Source: Crocinitomix catalasitica ATCC 23190 (GTDB taxonomy: Bacteria; Bacteroidota; Bacteroidia; Flavobacteriales_D; Crocinitomicaceae). From it: 64,000 bases of DNA. Below the pieces are notes generated by a model. It searched no databases, was not told the origin of the DNA, and worked only from the letters and a program-made list of their open reading frames with translations. Each line of letters begins with the position of its first letter. The first letter of the stretch is position 1. The stretch spans positions 124,001-188,000 of the forward strand of contig NZ_JHXV01000006.1 of the NCBI RefSeq assembly GCF_000621625.1, written 5' to 3'. Shown here in pieces: positions 17,772 through 26,902 of this stretch. The position numbers and the translations under genes are program-made.

Positions 17772-18701
17772 ATGAGTTTAATTACAGTAGGGAGTGTCGC
17801 GTTTGACGCAATTGAAACACCATTCGGAAAAACTGATAAAATTATCGGTGGTGCCGGTACATATATTGCTTTATCTTCTTCTTATTTTGCTAAGGAGCAA
17901 AAATTAGTTTCTGTTGTGGGGGATGACTTTCCATCAGCAACTTTAGAAGATCTTAAAGCAAGAGGAATAGATATTGAAGGAATTCAAATTAAAAAAGGTG
18001 AAAAAACATTCTTCTGGTCAGGTAAATATCATAATGATATGAATACTAGAGATACTTTGGTAACTGAACTGAATGTATTGGGTGAGTTTGACCCAGTTAT
18101 TCCAGCTTCATACCAAGGTGCTGAATTCTTAATGTTAGGTAATCTTGCGCCATCTGTACAAAAGCAAGTGATTGAGCGTTTAGATAAACGTCCTAAATTA
18201 ATTGCAATGGATACCATGAATTTTTGGATGGATATCGCATGGGATGATTTGATGGAAACGATTAAAATGGTTGACGTTTTAATCATTAATGATGAAGAAG
18301 CAAGACAATTGTCCAAAGAATATTCGTTAGCAGTAGCTGCGAAGAAAATAATGGCAATGGGTCCACGTTATGTTATTATTAAAAAAGGAGAGCATGGTGC
18401 TTTATTGTTTAATAATGATAACAACGTATTTTTTGCTCCTGCTTTACCGTTAGAATCTGTTTTTGATCCTACTGGAGCTGGTGATACATTCGCTGGTGGA
18501 TTTATAGGTTATTTGGCAAAAACTAACGATATTACATTTGAAAACATGAAGCGTGCAGTTATAACTGGATCGGCCATGGCATCTTTTTGCGTTGAAAAAT
18601 TCGGAACTGAACGTATTGAAAATCTAAGCGAGAACGACATTAATAAAAGAATAATGGAGTTTGTAAACTTAGCCCAATTCGAAATTGAGATTAACAATTA
18701 A
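17772..18701 (+). CDS. PfkB family sugar kinase
   Basis: 309 residues from the ATG at 17772 (MSLITVGSVAFDAIE). The ribokinase-family signatures are IGGAGTYIALSSSYF near residue 28 and the catalytic, anion-hole motif DPTGAGDTFAGGFIG near residue 235, where the Asp of GAGD is the base. The substrate (sugar or nucleoside) cannot be told from sequence. It is followed after 31 bp by the DUF349 gene and may lead that operon. Confidence 0.88.
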   Translation: MSLITVGSVAFDAIETPFGKTDKIIGGAGTYIALSSSYFAKEQKLVSVVGDDFPSATLEDLKARGIDIEGIQIKKGEKTFFWSGKYHNDMNTRDTLVTELNVLGEFDPVIPASYQGAEFLMLGNLAPSVQKQVIERLDKRPKLIAMDTMNFWMDIAWDDLMETIKMVDVLIINDEEARQLSKEYSLAVAAKKIMAMGPRYVIIKKGEHGALLFNNDNNVFFAPALPLESVFDPTGAGDTFAGGFIGYLAKTNDITFENMKRAVITGSAMASFCVEKFGTERIENLSENDINKRIMEFVNLAQFEIEINN

Positions 18702-18732
18702 GTCTATTAAAGTATTCCAATAAATTAGGAAA

Positions 18733-20445
18733 ATGAAAGCTGAAATTCTATCAAAAATTAAAATCCTTTCTGAACAAGAAACGGTATCTGCCTCTGTAAA
18801 TGAATTTAATGATTTAGTAACAGAATTCTATAAAATTCAAGACGAAGAAGAGCGTCAATGGGAAATCGCGAAAGCAATACGAATTGATGCAGGTGAGAAG
18901 CACGAATCGATTGAGAAACCAATCTACTCACTTTTAAATGAATTTAAATTGTACAGCAATTTATTCAAAGAGAAGAAAAAAGTTGAATATACGGCAAAGA
19001 AAGATGCTGAAAAGGTCAATTTAGGGAAGAAAAGGGCTTTAATCGCTGCGTTTACTGATTTGGTGCAAAACGAGGAGAATATTGGCAAAGCTATTGGAAG
19101 ATACAAAGACATTCAGGATAGTTGGAAGACAATAGGTCCAATACCACGGGATAAAAGACAAGAAGTTCAGCAAGAATTTTCACAATTGATAGATACGTTT
19201 CAGTACAATATCAATATCTATAAAGAAATTAAAGACCACGATTTATCACGTAACTTCAAATTAAAACAAGAGGTTATTGAGAAATTGAAAGGACTTTTAG
19301 AATTGTCTAAAATTAAAGACATCGAAAGTAAATTACATGCTTATCAAGATGACTGGAATAATATTGGTGGAACGAATCAGGAAGATTGGGACAAAATCAA
19401 AGATGAATATTGGGCAACAGTAAATAAAGTTTATGAAAAAATTCATGCTTTTTATGATGCCAAAAGAGCAGAGCAAGGCGAAAATATTGTAAAGAAAAAA
19501 GCGTTAATCGATCAAGCGAAGGAGATAAATGCACAGGAGATCAATGATCATGGTGGGTTTAAAAAAGCTACTGATGCCTTATTGGCTTTACAAGAAAGTT
19601 GGAAAAAGATTGGATATGGCCCTCGTCAGGAGAATGAGGAAGTTTGGGAAGAATTTAGAGGTGTCTGTAATGCCTTTTTCGATAAAAAACAATCATATTA
19701 TGATACTCGAAACGCAGCTTTCGAAGAAATTAAAGCGAAAAAGGAAGCTTTAATCCAAAAAGCTATTGAAATGAAAGTTTCAACGGATTGGAAAGGAACT
19801 TCTCAAAAAATCATTGCATTACAAAAGGAATGGAAAGAAATAGGTTCTGCTGGTCCTAAGTTTGAAAATCAATTGTGGAAAAAATTCCGTGAACCAATTG
19901 ATGCTTTCTTCAACGCTAAGGATAAGCATTTCGAATCGCTAGATGCTGAAGGAAAAGAAAATTTGGCACTTAAAGAGGCGTTAATCGCAAGAATAGAAGC
20001 TTACGAAGTAAGTAATAATCCAAGTGAAACGATTGCTGAATTAAAAGCGTTCTCAAAAGAATTCGCTGAAATTGGTAATGTACCTTATAAAGTTAAAGAT
20101 GCTATTTATAAATCATACAAAACTGCTTTAGATAGTAAGTATGATAGTGTTAAAATGGATAAGAAGGACAAGTCTAAAATGATGTTCCAAGCTAAACTAG
20201 ATACAATGTCTGGTAGCGCTAATAAAGAAGAGCTTTTAGATCGTGAACGTAATTCATTACGTAAGCAAATAGATGGATTAAAATCAGAATTGAATCAGTT
20301 GGAAAACAATATTAGTTTTTTCTCTGGTGCTGATGAATCTAACCCGCTATTAAAAAATGTTCGCCTTAATATTGATCAAACAAAAGATAAAATTGAAGGG
20401 TTAAAAACTCAATTATCTTTATTACGTAAAACTGAAAATGAATAA
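18733..20445 (+). CDS. DUF349 domain-containing protein
   Basis: 570 residues, almost entirely alpha-helical and charged. It contains several DUF349 repeats of about 70 residues, each with a W-K-x-I-G or W-N-N-I-G core (SWKTIGPIPRDKR, DWNNIGGTNQEDW, SWKKIGYGPRQENE, EWKEIGSAGPKFE). A C-terminal coiled coil spans about 490-565. The function in bacteria is unknown. Its stop overlaps the next gene by 8 bp, so it belongs to the surface-glycan run downstream. Confidence 0.88.
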   Translation: MKAEILSKIKILSEQETVSASVNEFNDLVTEFYKIQDEEERQWEIAKAIRIDAGEKHESIEKPIYSLLNEFKLYSNLFKEKKKVEYTAKKDAEKVNLGKKRALIAAFTDLVQNEENIGKAIGRYKDIQDSWKTIGPIPRDKRQEVQQEFSQLIDTFQYNINIYKEIKDHDLSRNFKLKQEVIEKLKGLLELSKIKDIESKLHAYQDDWNNIGGTNQEDWDKIKDEYWATVNKVYEKIHAFYDAKRAEQGENIVKKKALIDQAKEINAQEINDHGGFKKATDALLALQESWKKIGYGPRQENEEVWEEFRGVCNAFFDKKQSYYDTRNAAFEEIKAKKEALIQKAIEMKVSTDWKGTSQKIIALQKEWKEIGSAGPKFENQLWKKFREPIDAFFNAKDKHFESLDAEGKENLALKEALIARIEAYEVSNNPSETIAELKAFSKEFAEIGNVPYKVKDAIYKSYKTALDSKYDSVKMDKKDKSKMMFQAKLDTMSGSANKEELLDRERNSLRKQIDGLKSELNQLENNISFFSGADESNPLLKNVRLNIDQTKDKIEGLKTQLSLLRKTENE

Positions 20446-21133
20446 ATCTATAAATATATTCTCTGCAATTGTAGTAGTCATTTATTGCTTCATTGCAATG
20501 AGTATTATTTACGATTTATCTTTCTCTAGTTATAGCTTTAAAGCAATGCCGTATCAAAAAGAAGTTTGTTCGGCATTGACTTTTATATTATTGATTCTTG
20601 GTGTACTTCGTGCTAAAAGAAGATGGCAAGGCTTGAAGGATATTGTCAAGTTTAAACAATTTAAATTTGTTATTCCCGTCGCTAAATCACGCATGAATCT
20701 AGGTCGCATATTCACAATGGTTGAGATTGTTTTTATGGGAGGATTTATCTACGTATTATACAATTTGTCGCAACTTAATGCTGAATTGACAATACCAATG
20801 ATTGTTGTTGTGAGTATATTAATGGCCGAATCAATTTTCTTTTTAGCTCGAATGATTAAAGCAGGTAACGGTTTTAACATTGGAGTTGATAAAAAATTAG
20901 TCGCTTATTTTGACCGTGAGATTTATATCTTTTACTTTTCAGGTTTGAGAAGAGTTGAGCTCCACCAAGATTTAATTAACTTTCAATATAAAGGTGAATT
21001 AAATCTCTTTTTGCCTTTAGATGCTATCGAAAAACAGGACCTAATTCCATTTCGTAATAATTTGATTAAAAGCATTGAATCGAACAGCGACAAGAATATT
21101 TATATTGACAGCGATTTTAGAAGTTTAGAATGA
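20438..21133 (+). CDS. Membrane protein of unknown function
   Basis: 231 residues. Four hydrophobic segments in the first 150 residues are followed by a soluble tail of about 80 residues. No recognised motif. It overlaps the DUF349 gene by 8 bp and the next membrane protein by 4 bp, so it is part of one operon and probably acts in envelope biogenesis (inference from position). Confidence 0.75.
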   Translation: MNKSINIFSAIVVVIYCFIAMSIIYDLSFSSYSFKAMPYQKEVCSALTFILLILGVLRAKRRWQGLKDIVKFKQFKFVIPVAKSRMNLGRIFTMVEIVFMGGFIYVLYNLSQLNAELTIPMIVVVSILMAESIFFLARMIKAGNGFNIGVDKKLVAYFDREIYIFYFSGLRRVELHQDLINFQYKGELNLFLPLDAIEKQDLIPFRNNLIKSIESNSDKNIYIDSDFRSLE

Positions 21134-22878
21134 TGTTGAGTAGAATCCAAATTAAAGTCCCAATAACTATTGTATTAGGACTTTTTCTGGTGCTACTTAT
21201 CTCTAAAGATTTTAATAATCCGAATCAACGATCAATAACTGGTGATGCTGAAGCTTATTACTCTTATTTACCTGCAATAATAATCTATCACGATCTTGAC
21301 TACAACTTCCTAAGCGAGGTTAATAAAAAGTATTACGCTGACAATACCAAAGACTTCTTAATAGATTTTCAAGGTGAAAAAGTAAATAAGACTTTCCCTG
21401 GGATTGCATTGCTCTATTTACCGTTCTTCCTCATCGCCCATGTCCTTACTTTCCTTTTTGGAGCAGAAATGGATGGTTATAGTTCCATCTATCAAGTTTG
21501 CTTTACCATTGGGCATTTTGTTTATTTATTGCTGGGGCTAATGGCGATGCAAAAGGTCTTACTTCAATTGAGTTTTTCAAAACAAATCACCAATTGGGTT
21601 TTGCTAATCATTGTATTGGGGACAAACATGTTTTTTTACGTGGTTTTTGATCAATCGGTAACACATATTCATAATTTTTTCTTGATCAATTACTGTCTCA
21701 TGAATATTCTAAAATACCGAGAATCAGGGGCGCTTAAATTTATATATACTGCCTTGTTTACATTGGCTTTAATAGGTATTACAAGACCAACTAATGTTTT
21801 AGTTATTGGACTGATCGTTTTCTTCATTCCAACAGTTAGTTTCTATCGAGAATTGCTTCAAAGACTATTTCAATTGAAACCATTCATAATGGTCGTTTTA
21901 TCAACCGTTCCATTGTTCTTAATTCCTTTTATTTTATGGAAACTACAAACTGGTCATTGGGTGGTTTATTCTTATGGTGACGAAGGTTTTGATTTCAAAC
22001 ATCCAGAGATTTTTAATTTCTTATTTTCCTATTTTAAAGGGTGGTGGTTGTATACACCTTTAGCACTAATAATTCTTTTGTTAGGATTTGGGATTTTGTG
22101 GAAACAGAACAAACAACAATTTGTTATAGGCATAACATTGTTCGCTGTTTTGGTATATGTTTTTAGTAGTTGGTGGTGCTGGTATTATGGCGCAGGAATG
22201 AGTCAAAGAGTGATGATTGATTATACAATTGTCCTTGCTTATTTGTTGGGATTGATTTTAATGAAAGCACAACAATTGGGTAAAAGAAGTTGGCCCCTTT
22301 ATCTTGTTGTTACTTTACTTGTCTTTTTAAATGTTTTTCAAGCAGTTCAGATAAAAACAGGAATCATACAATTTGGGTCAGCGACTAAAGCGCAATACTG
22401 GGATAATTTTTTATCATTGAAGAAAGTTGCGAAAATTTATCCACCATCACATTGGACGACATTGAATTATAAGCAACTGAACTTGCAAGATCGCGAATCG
22501 ATTATAAAAGGTCATGTTTACGGTGATGCCATAAGGGTGGCTGCGTACGAATCATATTCTGCTACTTGCCAAGTGAATTTCAATGGTGTTATAGAAGGGA
22601 GCAAACTCCTGATTCGTTTTTCTGCTAAAGCTTCAACTGATGTCGAACTTACGAGAATGGTAGTCTTTCTGGGGAATACTGAACCTGCTTTGGCGCGAAC
22701 TTTGTTTTTGTCGGATTATACGATAAAGGGTGAATGGGTAACGATGGAATTCTTAGTCCAGGATTTTGAATCATTCGATGATGCTATACAATTTTATTTC
22801 TGGAATGGTGATTCAAATGAAGGTGTAGAAATTAAAGATATCGAAGTCAAACAATATTATTCGGATGAATACTTTTAA
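21130..22878 (+). CDS. Polytopic membrane protein, GT-C glycosyltransferase-like
   Basis: 582 residues. After one N-terminal membrane segment there is a periplasmic loop with the early acidic motif SITGDAEAYYSYLPA, then about nine more membrane segments up to residue 400 and a C-terminal soluble domain of about 150 residues that looks like a beta-sandwich. This layout resembles lipid-linked-sugar-dependent GT-C enzymes, with the acidic residue in the first loop. Start ATGATG overlaps the preceding stop. Neighbouring GT2 and GT9 genes support a role in surface glycan assembly. Confidence 0.65.
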   Translation: MMLSRIQIKVPITIVLGLFLVLLISKDFNNPNQRSITGDAEAYYSYLPAIIIYHDLDYNFLSEVNKKYYADNTKDFLIDFQGEKVNKTFPGIALLYLPFFLIAHVLTFLFGAEMDGYSSIYQVCFTIGHFVYLLLGLMAMQKVLLQLSFSKQITNWVLLIIVLGTNMFFYVVFDQSVTHIHNFFLINYCLMNILKYRESGALKFIYTALFTLALIGITRPTNVLVIGLIVFFIPTVSFYRELLQRLFQLKPFIMVVLSTVPLFLIPFILWKLQTGHWVVYSYGDEGFDFKHPEIFNFLFSYFKGWWLYTPLALIILLLGFGILWKQNKQQFVIGITLFAVLVYVFSSWWCWYYGAGMSQRVMIDYTIVLAYLLGLILMKAQQLGKRSWPLYLVVTLLVFLNVFQAVQIKTGIIQFGSATKAQYWDNFLSLKKVAKIYPPSHWTTLNYKQLNLQDRESIIKGHVYGDAIRVAAYESYSATCQVNFNGVIEGSKLLIRFSAKASTDVELTRMVVFLGNTEPALARTLFLSDYTIKGEWVTMEFLVQDFESFDDAIQFYFWNGDSNEGVEIKDIEVKQYYSDEYF

Positions 22879-22916
22879 ATTCTATTAATTTTGAAAGGCT
22901 AATGCTATAAGAAAAC

Positions 22917-23687
22917 ATGTCGACGCTAAAAAAAATATCAGCGGTTATTATAACCTATAATGAAGAGAAGAACATTGAAACCTGTCTTAAATCGTTGGTA
23001 GGAATCGTCGATGAAATTGTTGTAGTTGATAGTTTCTCGACAGATAAGACGGAGAGTATTTGTTTAAAGTACGGCGCTCGTTTTATTCCACATAAATTTG
23101 ATGGTCATATTGAACAGAAGAATTGGGCAAGAGAACAAGCCACTTGTGATATCGTATTGTCACTAGATGCGGATGAAGCATTGGATGAGACCTTGCAAAA
23201 ATCGATTTTGTCGTTGAAAGTTGATTGGCAATTTGAAGGTTATAAAATGAATCGTCTGACCAATTATTGTGGCAAATGGATTCGCCACACGGGCTGGTAT
23301 CCTGATGTTAAATTGAGACTTTGGCAAAAAGGAAAAGGACATTGGACAGGTGAAAATCCACATGACGAATTTGTATTGTTCGACAAAAACGCCAATATTG
23401 GACATTTAAAAGGTGATATCTTACATTATAGTTATCATCATCCAGATGATCACGATAAACAGATCGAATATTTTACAAATATTGCTGCGAAAACGCATGT
23501 AGAAAAAGGGAAATCAACCTTCTTTATGCAAAGGTATCTCAGTGCAATTCTAAAATTTATCAAGTGCTATTTTATAAAATTAGGATTCTTAGATGGCAAA
23601 GAAGGGTGGATAATTAGTGTTAAATCTAGTTATGCAGCTTACCTTAAGTATAAAAAAATAAATGCATTAAAAAAGCATGCAAAATAA
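22917..23687 (+). CDS. Glycosyltransferase family 2, LPS core type
   Basis: 256 residues. GT2 signatures are SAVIITYNEEKNIETCL at the N terminus, EIVVVDSFSTDKT (nucleotide binding), and LSLDADEALD (the DxD-like metal site). The C-terminal half, with RLTNYCGKWIRHTGWYPD and KLRLWQKGKGHW, matches the WaaE/KdtX-type beta-1,4-glucosyltransferases that decorate the LPS inner core. It overlaps the GT9 gene by 11 bp. Confidence 0.9.
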   Translation: MSTLKKISAVIITYNEEKNIETCLKSLVGIVDEIVVVDSFSTDKTESICLKYGARFIPHKFDGHIEQKNWAREQATCDIVLSLDADEALDETLQKSILSLKVDWQFEGYKMNRLTNYCGKWIRHTGWYPDVKLRLWQKGKGHWTGENPHDEFVLFDKNANIGHLKGDILHYSYHHPDDHDKQIEYFTNIAAKTHVEKGKSTFFMQRYLSAILKFIKCYFIKLGFLDGKEGWIISVKSSYAAYLKYKKINALKKHAK

Positions 23688-24693
23688 GTTAGATAAAATA
23701 GTTATAAGTCGAACAGACAGTATTGGAGATGTTATTTTAACCTTGCCTATAGCTGGGATCTTAAAACAAAAGTATCCCGATGCAAAAATTATTTTCTTTG
23801 GCAATACTTATACACAACCAATTATTACCTCTTCAGTTCATGTTGATGAAATTTGGGAATGGGCAGAATTTGTCAAAAAAGACCAGAAAACACAGTTAAA
23901 GTGGCTGAAATCACAAAATATTGATGCTTTTATACATATTTTTCCACGAAAGGAATTAGCAAGACTTGTCAAAAAGGCTGGGATTAAAATAAGAATAGGA
24001 ACATCTCATCGCCTCTATCATTTAACAACGTGTAATTACCGACCGAATTTTACCAGAAAAAACTCTGAATTGCACGAAGCGCAATTAAATACAAAGCTAT
24101 TAAGTCCATTGGGGATTGGGGGCAATTATAGTTTAGCTGAATTAAATCATTTCGTTGGTTTTGAAAATATTCCAACGCTTAAAGATAATTTCAAGGCACT
24201 TCTTGATCCAACAAAAATAAATTTGATCCTTCATTCCAAATCACAAGGAAGTGCAATTGAATGGGGTGTTGAAAATTTCATAAAACTTGCAATAGAGCTT
24301 GATCCTGAAAAGGTAAATATCTTTTTTACAGGCACAGAAAAGGAATCTGAATATTTTAGATCTTTACTTCCTATTCAAGAGAATATTCATGATGTATCAG
24401 GTCAAATGGATCTATTCGACTTAATCGCTTTCATTGCAAATGCTGATGCAATAGTTGCTGCAAGTACTGGTCCATTGCATATTGGAGGAATTTTAGGTAT
24501 TCGAACAATTGGCCTTTTTGCGAACTTAAAACCAATGCACGCTGGTAGATGGCAACCGCTTGGAAATGATGTGGTTATTATGGAAGATGAAAAAAAATCA
24601 GAAAAGACCCAACCTTTACTTATTAATCACCGTTCTATTATAAAAGGGGTTTATGCTACTGCCCTAAAAAGAAATAAGCCTGGAACGCGCTAA
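23677..24693 (+). CDS. Glycosyltransferase family 9 (heptosyltransferase-like)
   Basis: 338 residues, GT-B fold. N-terminal motif ISRTDSIGDVILTLPI is the ADP-heptose:LPS heptosyltransferase opening with the catalytic Asp in G-D; the C-terminal half has AIVAASTGPLHIGGILGIRTIGLF, the sugar-nucleotide-binding region. Acts in the cytoplasm on the LPS core. It starts inside the end of the GT2 gene, and is the last gene of the glycan run. Confidence 0.9.
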   Translation: MQNKLDKIVISRTDSIGDVILTLPIAGILKQKYPDAKIIFFGNTYTQPIITSSVHVDEIWEWAEFVKKDQKTQLKWLKSQNIDAFIHIFPRKELARLVKKAGIKIRIGTSHRLYHLTTCNYRPNFTRKNSELHEAQLNTKLLSPLGIGGNYSLAELNHFVGFENIPTLKDNFKALLDPTKINLILHSKSQGSAIEWGVENFIKLAIELDPEKVNIFFTGTEKESEYFRSLLPIQENIHDVSGQMDLFDLIAFIANADAIVAASTGPLHIGGILGIRTIGLFANLKPMHAGRWQPLGNDVVIMEDEKKSEKTQPLLINHRSIIKGVYATALKRNKPGTR

Positions 24694-24707
24694 ACGAACC
24701 AGACTTA

Positions 24708-24715
24708 TAACTTTG
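24708..24715 (+). promoter_or_regulatory. Promoter -7 box TAnnTTTG downstream of the GT9 gene
   Basis: TAACTTTG, perfect match, located 14 nt after the GT9 stop and 180 bp before the DUF3108 gene. Either it gives that gene a long leader containing the hairpin at 24786-24822, or it drives a separate short transcript. Confidence 0.45.
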
Positions 24716-24717
24716 AA

Positions 24718-24822
24718 ATGAAAAAAACTACTTACTCTGTCCTTAAATGTAAGTATATTTCGCGGTTAAAACAAATTTTATTTTAAAATACTTGATGAAA
24801 ATTATTAATTCGTCAAGTATTT
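24718..24822 (+). other. Candidate short transcript with a 22-codon ORF ending at a hairpin
   Basis: An ATG 2 nt after the promoter box opens a 22-codon basic peptide (MKKTTYSVLK at the start) whose TAA stop at 24784-24786 touches the first arm of a 14-bp inverted repeat. Promoter, micro-ORF and hairpin therefore form a compact unit of about 110 nt. Because the ATG is so close to the box it may precede the actual transcription start, in which case the unit would be a noncoding RNA or a leader. Low confidence. Confidence 0.25.
24786..24822 (+). terminator. Inverted repeat, possible terminator
   Basis: Arms of 14 bases (24786-24799 and 24809-24822) match at 13 of 14 positions around a 9-nt loop. 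It is followed by a broken T-rich stretch (TTTGCCGTTTT), so termination would be imperfect; it may instead be a structured leader. Confidence 0.4.
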
Positions 24823-24894
24823 GCCGTTTTATACAGGTTTTTAGCACTTTGGCATTGAATTTGATTTTAGACTATCAAACCAATAAAGTGAATT

Positions 24895-25701
24895 ATGAAA
24901 AAATTAGCATTCACACTTATCGCAATTTTAGCTATCAACGTTGGCATGACGAGCCAAAATTTTGATTCAAGTGGTATTAAAGAAGATTTTAGAAATGCCA
25001 GAAACTCAGCTTTTAAGCCGGGTGAAAAACTCGTATATAGATTAAGTTATGGGATTTTTGATGCTGGTGAAGCTGTGCTTACAGTTAATCAATCTGAAAA
25101 AATTGTAAATGGTCGAAAATTATGGCAGGTTAAAGGCGTAGGTAAAACAATCTCAGCTTTTGAGTGGTTCTATAAAGTAAACGATCGTTACGAGTCTTAT
25201 ATTGATGCTGAAGGTGTATTCCCGTGGTTATTCGTTAGACGTGTAAATGAAGGTGGTCATATTATCAATCAAGATTATACTTTTTTCCAACATCAGAATA
25301 AAGTAGATAACGGAGAAGGGAAAAAATTCGAAGTGCCAGACCTTGTTCAGGATATGATATCTAGCTTTTATTATGCACGAACTTTAGATTATAAAAATGC
25401 TAAACTTGGCGATACATTCTCAGTTGACATCTTTTTAGATGACGAACTTTATCCTACTCAAATAAAATTTTTAGGTAAAGAAGTGATTAAAACAAGAACG
25501 GGTAAGTACCGTTGTTTAAAATTTGCGCCGGTCGTGCAAGAAGGACGCGTTTTTAACAGTGAGGATGATTTAACCATTTGGATTACTGATGATGGAAATA
25601 AAATTCCGATTATGGCCAAAGCCAATCTAAAAGTAGGTTCTATGAAAATGCATTTAGTTGATTGGGATGGATTAGCAAATCCAATGGCTAAAGTTGATTA
25701 A
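24895..25701 (+). CDS. DUF3108 domain-containing exported protein
   Basis: 268 residues. Signal peptide MKKLAFTLIAILAINVGMTS. The mature protein is a DUF3108 domain: FKPGEKLVYRLSYGIFDAGEA near residue 40 and a long beta-rich body with YKVNDRYESYID and LTIWITDDGNKIPI. The family is periplasmic and of unknown function. A monocistronic unit closed by the terminator at 25732. Confidence 0.88.
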   Translation: MKKLAFTLIAILAINVGMTSQNFDSSGIKEDFRNARNSAFKPGEKLVYRLSYGIFDAGEAVLTVNQSEKIVNGRKLWQVKGVGKTISAFEWFYKVNDRYESYIDAEGVFPWLFVRRVNEGGHIINQDYTFFQHQNKVDNGEGKKFEVPDLVQDMISSFYYARTLDYKNAKLGDTFSVDIFLDDELYPTQIKFLGKEVIKTRTGKYRCLKFAPVVQEGRVFNSEDDLTIWITDDGNKIPIMAKANLKVGSMKMHLVDWDGLANPMAKVD

Positions 25702-25731
25702 GCAGTTGTTATAAATATTTTGATTTAACAT

Positions 25732-25766
25732 AAAGCCCTATACAAGAAATTGTGTTGGGCTTTTCT
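25732..25766 (+). terminator. Rho-independent terminator after the DUF3108 gene
   Basis: AAAGCCC (25732-25738) pairs with GGGCTTT (25757-25763), with a further ACAA/TTGT pairing inside the loop, followed by TTCTTTT. Confidence 0.75.
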
Positions 25767-25854
25767 TTTGGCTGATTTAGTGATCGATTATGAGTTAAAT
25801 GATAATTGTCAACTTTAATGGTGAAGTTTTATTTAAATTTACGATACTATAAAA

Positions 25855-26886
25855 ATGAAGGCAATGGAATTATCAGATAATACATTAGAAAAAATAAAGG
25901 TTTTAAAAGCCAAATATGCCTCAATTGGGCAAGATTTAGATGCTTATTTGGATGGTCTTATCTATGCAAACCCATTAACATATTGGGACTATATAGAGGT
26001 TGATGCCTTGTTGAGTTTGCAAAAGCCTAAAACTGATTTTCCTGATGAGAAAATATTCATTGTTTACCATCAAATTACTGAACTATATTTTTCGTTAATT
26101 TCTCATGAAATTGAACAAATATGTAAGAATGGTAAGAATATTAGTGAAAATGGAGAAGATTTAGGTTGGTTTGATGAACTTTCGCCTAAATTCTTTATTG
26201 AACGATTAAAAAGAGTGAATAAATATTTCGAAGCATTAACGCATTCTTTCGACATCATGCGTTTCGGAATGGAAAAAGAACAATTCACTAAATTCAGAAT
26301 GTCTTTATTGTCTGCAAGTGGATTCCAAGCAGCAAGTTACCGTTATATTGAAATTGCTTGTACAGATTTAAAGTATTTGGTACATGAAACCAAAAGAGAC
26401 GAATTATTAAATGGTGATATCCATGAGCAATTAGATAATATATATTGGCGTCGCGGCGCTATAGTTGAAGGAACAGGTGAAAAAACATTAACATTAGTTG
26501 ATTTTGAAAACAAGTATTTGGAAAAATTCCACGAATTTGCTGACGAATATCAACCAATGAATATTTGGAAGAAGTTTAAAAACTTAAGTGAGGAAGATCA
26601 AAAGAATCCGGACATTATTAAAGAGCTAAGGGAGTTAGATGTGAATGTTAATATTAATTGGCCGCTTATTCATTTCAGAACGGCAGCAAGATATCTAGCG
26701 CAAGCTGGCGGTGAATCAAAAGGAACGGGTGGAACGAATTGGCAAAACTATCTACCTCCAAGATTCCAAAGACGTGTATTCTATCCAGAATTATGGTCTG
26801 AGCAAGAAATAAATGAATGGGGAAAATTATGGGTAGAGGAAGTTTTCGCCGATCATTTAAAAACAGAAAAAAAATTACCTAAATAA
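25855..26886 (+). CDS. Tryptophan 2,3-dioxygenase family haem protein
   Basis: 343 residues, all alpha. Family motifs are VYHQITELYFSLISHEI (the active-site His corresponding to His55 of the Xanthomonas enzyme is the His of YHQ), SGFQAASYRYIEI and a C-terminal IHFRTAARYLA ... KGTGGTNWQNYL, where the His is the probable haem ligand. Oxidation of Trp to N-formylkynurenine is the family reaction, but no other kynurenine-pathway gene is nearby, so the true substrate could differ. It is 16 bp upstream of the MscS gene. Confidence 0.82.
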   Translation: MKAMELSDNTLEKIKVLKAKYASIGQDLDAYLDGLIYANPLTYWDYIEVDALLSLQKPKTDFPDEKIFIVYHQITELYFSLISHEIEQICKNGKNISENGEDLGWFDELSPKFFIERLKRVNKYFEALTHSFDIMRFGMEKEQFTKFRMSLLSASGFQAASYRYIEIACTDLKYLVHETKRDELLNGDIHEQLDNIYWRRGAIVEGTGEKTLTLVDFENKYLEKFHEFADEYQPMNIWKKFKNLSEEDQKNPDIIKELRELDVNVNINWPLIHFRTAARYLAQAGGESKGTGGTNWQNYLPPRFQRRVFYPELWSEQEINEWGKLWVEEVFADHLKTEKKLPK

Positions 26887-26902
26887 TTTGTAAATTCAGT
26901 CC

